Shown: positions 6,076 to 6,949 of the stretch, piece after piece | How positions within the stretch are numbered: the first letter of the stretch is position 1 | Layout of the letters: each line of letters opens with the position of its first letter | DNA from: JAAYWY01 sp050945275 | GTDB lineage: Bacteria > Bacillota > DTU030 > DUMP01 | Assembly: GCA_050945275.1 (NCBI GenBank) | Contig: JBMNSQ010000094.1 | Span: forward strand, 1-6,949 | Reading direction: 5' to 3' | DNA: 6,949 bases | Notes under the pieces: generated by a model | Seen by the model: only the letters and a program-made list of their open reading frames with translations | Database searches by the model: none | Told to the model about the DNA's origin: nothing | Made by a program: the position numbers and the translations under genes

Positions 6076-6949
6076 ATGCTACCGGAGGCGGTTCTTCAGT
6101 GTATAACTACGCTTAAGCTAGCGGGTTATCCAGCTTATTTGGTGGGTGGGTGTGTACGTGATTTACTACTGGGCCAACAACCTAAGGATTATGATGTGGC
6201 TACATCGGCTGCGCCGTCAGTGGTACAAAATTTATTTCCCCATGTTGCTCCCACTGGTTTGTCTTTTGGTACGGTTACAGTGGTACTGTCCCAACCAATA
6301 GAGGTTACCACCTTTCGTGCTGACGGGATTTACAAGGACGGTCGGCATCCAAATAAAGTAGAATTTATCGATGATATTGAGGTTGATTTGGCCCGGCGCG
6401 ACTTTACTGTCAATGCCATGGCTTTTGATCCTCAAGCAAACACATTAGTGGATCCCTTTGGTGGGCGGGGTGATTTGGCGGCCGGCGTAATTAGAACAGT
6501 GGGTGATCCGGTAGTTTGTTTTAATGATGATGGTCTTAGGTTGCTTCGGGCAGTTCGCTTTATGGCGCAGCTGGGGTTTGACATTGAACCTGCTACCCGC
6601 TTGGCCATGAGCCAGGAGGCATTCAGACTGCAGTGTGTCGCTCAGGAACGAATTGGCCGCGAGTTTGCTTTATTGCTGCTGGGTGACAACGATATTCTAT
6701 CGGCACTACGGCTACTGGTGGAGACCAAATTGCTGGGTTATATTATTCCAGAACTTTTGGCTGGGCTTGGGATGGAGCAGAGTCGCCTTCACCGGGAGGA
6801 TGTATTAGGGCATAATCTTCGAACGTGCTCTTTAACACCACCCAAACTTCCCCTTCGGTTAGCCGGACTGCTGCACGATGTGGGAAAACCAGGCAAGTTT
6901 CGAGAAGGCCCCTATGGGCGACTATTTCCTGGACATGCCGCACGGTCAG
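6076..6949 (+). CDS. cca: CCA-adding enzyme / poly(A) polymerase with HD domain (partial)
   Basis: The frame is open from ATG 6076 to the right edge, giving 291 residues of a class II nucleotidyltransferase that builds or repairs the CCA 3' end of tRNA from CTP and ATP. Motifs in order: GGCVRDLLLG (24-33), the metal-binding DYD (38-40), RADGIYKDGRHP (81-92), RRDFTVNAMA (107-116), VDPFGG (125-130), the base-recognition region DDGLRLLRAVRF (151-162), and QERIGREF (190-197). An HD phosphohydrolase domain follows, with His245, HD 267-268 in LLHDVGKP, and His287 near the edge. ATG 6076 is preceded by GGGGGG (6061-6066) at nine bases. An in-frame ATG at 6043 would overlap the previous gene by ten bases and add 11 atypical residues with no clear ribosome binding site, so it is less likely. 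Whether it adds the full CCA, only A, or poly(A) tails cannot be settled from the fragment. Confidence 0.93.
   Translation, partial: MLPEAVLQCITTLKLAGYPAYLVGGCVRDLLLGQQPKDYDVATSAAPSVVQNLFPHVAPTGLSFGTVTVVLSQPIEVTTFRADGIYKDGRHPNKVEFIDDIEVDLARRDFTVNAMAFDPQANTLVDPFGGRGDLAAGVIRTVGDPVVCFNDDGLRLLRAVRFMAQLGFDIEPATRLAMSQEAFRLQCVAQERIGREFALLLLGDNDILSALRLLVETKLLGYIIPELLAGLGMEQSRLHREDVLGHNLRTCSLTPPKLPLRLAGLLHDVGKPGKFREGPYGRLFPGHAARS

Noticed and set aside
6743..6943. Minus-strand open frame at the right edge
   Set aside because: It is antisense to the well-supported HD region of the CCA-adding enzyme and has no recognisable features.

Overview
The window looks like a housekeeping chromosomal segment of a member of the Bacillota (Firmicutes), most likely a Clostridia-type organism such as the Peptococcaceae or Moorella relatives. 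The evidence is the gene order tilS-hpt-ftsH-coaX-dus, the strong AGGAGG-type ribosome binding sites, the use of TTG as a start codon, and protein sequences that read like clostridial versions. The assignment is by recognition only; the exact genus cannot be given. All eight genes lie on the + strand with short gaps, and base composition is even throughout. I see no insertion sequence, CRISPR array, tRNA, rRNA or sign of recent transfer.

Layout. Bases 2-256 hold the 3' end of tilS (tRNA-Ile lysidine synthetase). hpt (hypoxanthine phosphoribosyltransferase) follows at 278-799. A 145-base gap (800-944) carries a convincing sigma-A-type promoter and a roughly 90-base leader before ftsH (945-2825, TTG start), the membrane AAA+ zinc protease. 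Eight bases later comes a small hot-dog thioesterase of the fluoroacetyl-CoA thioesterase-like family (2834-3238), then coaX (type III pantothenate kinase, 3252-4040). A textbook intrinsic terminator (4044-4065) separates coaX from a tRNA-dihydrouridine synthase gene (dusB-like, 4087-5040). A possible extended -10 promoter precedes an unrecognised 320-residue protein (5090-6052). The window ends inside a CCA-adding enzyme / poly(A) polymerase gene with an HD domain (6076 to the edge).

How the genes fit together. Three genes act on tRNA: tilS (anticodon lysidine), dus (dihydrouridine) and cca (3' end). Two concern CoA or acyl-CoA: coaX and the thioesterase. hpt is purine salvage, and ftsH is membrane protein quality control. 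The terminator suggests two transcription units, tilS/hpt-ftsH-thioesterase-coaX and dus-unknown-cca, with an extra internal start at ftsH.

The most interesting item is the unrecognised protein at 5090-6052. It carries an HTLEH motif, as in zinc sites of LuxS and M16 peptidases, followed by a CxxC pair and a YCGNPMT segment. This could be a metal-binding enzyme of undescribed function sitting between two tRNA maturation genes. Second is the ftsH leader, which can form competing hairpins, one of which would cover the ribosome binding site.
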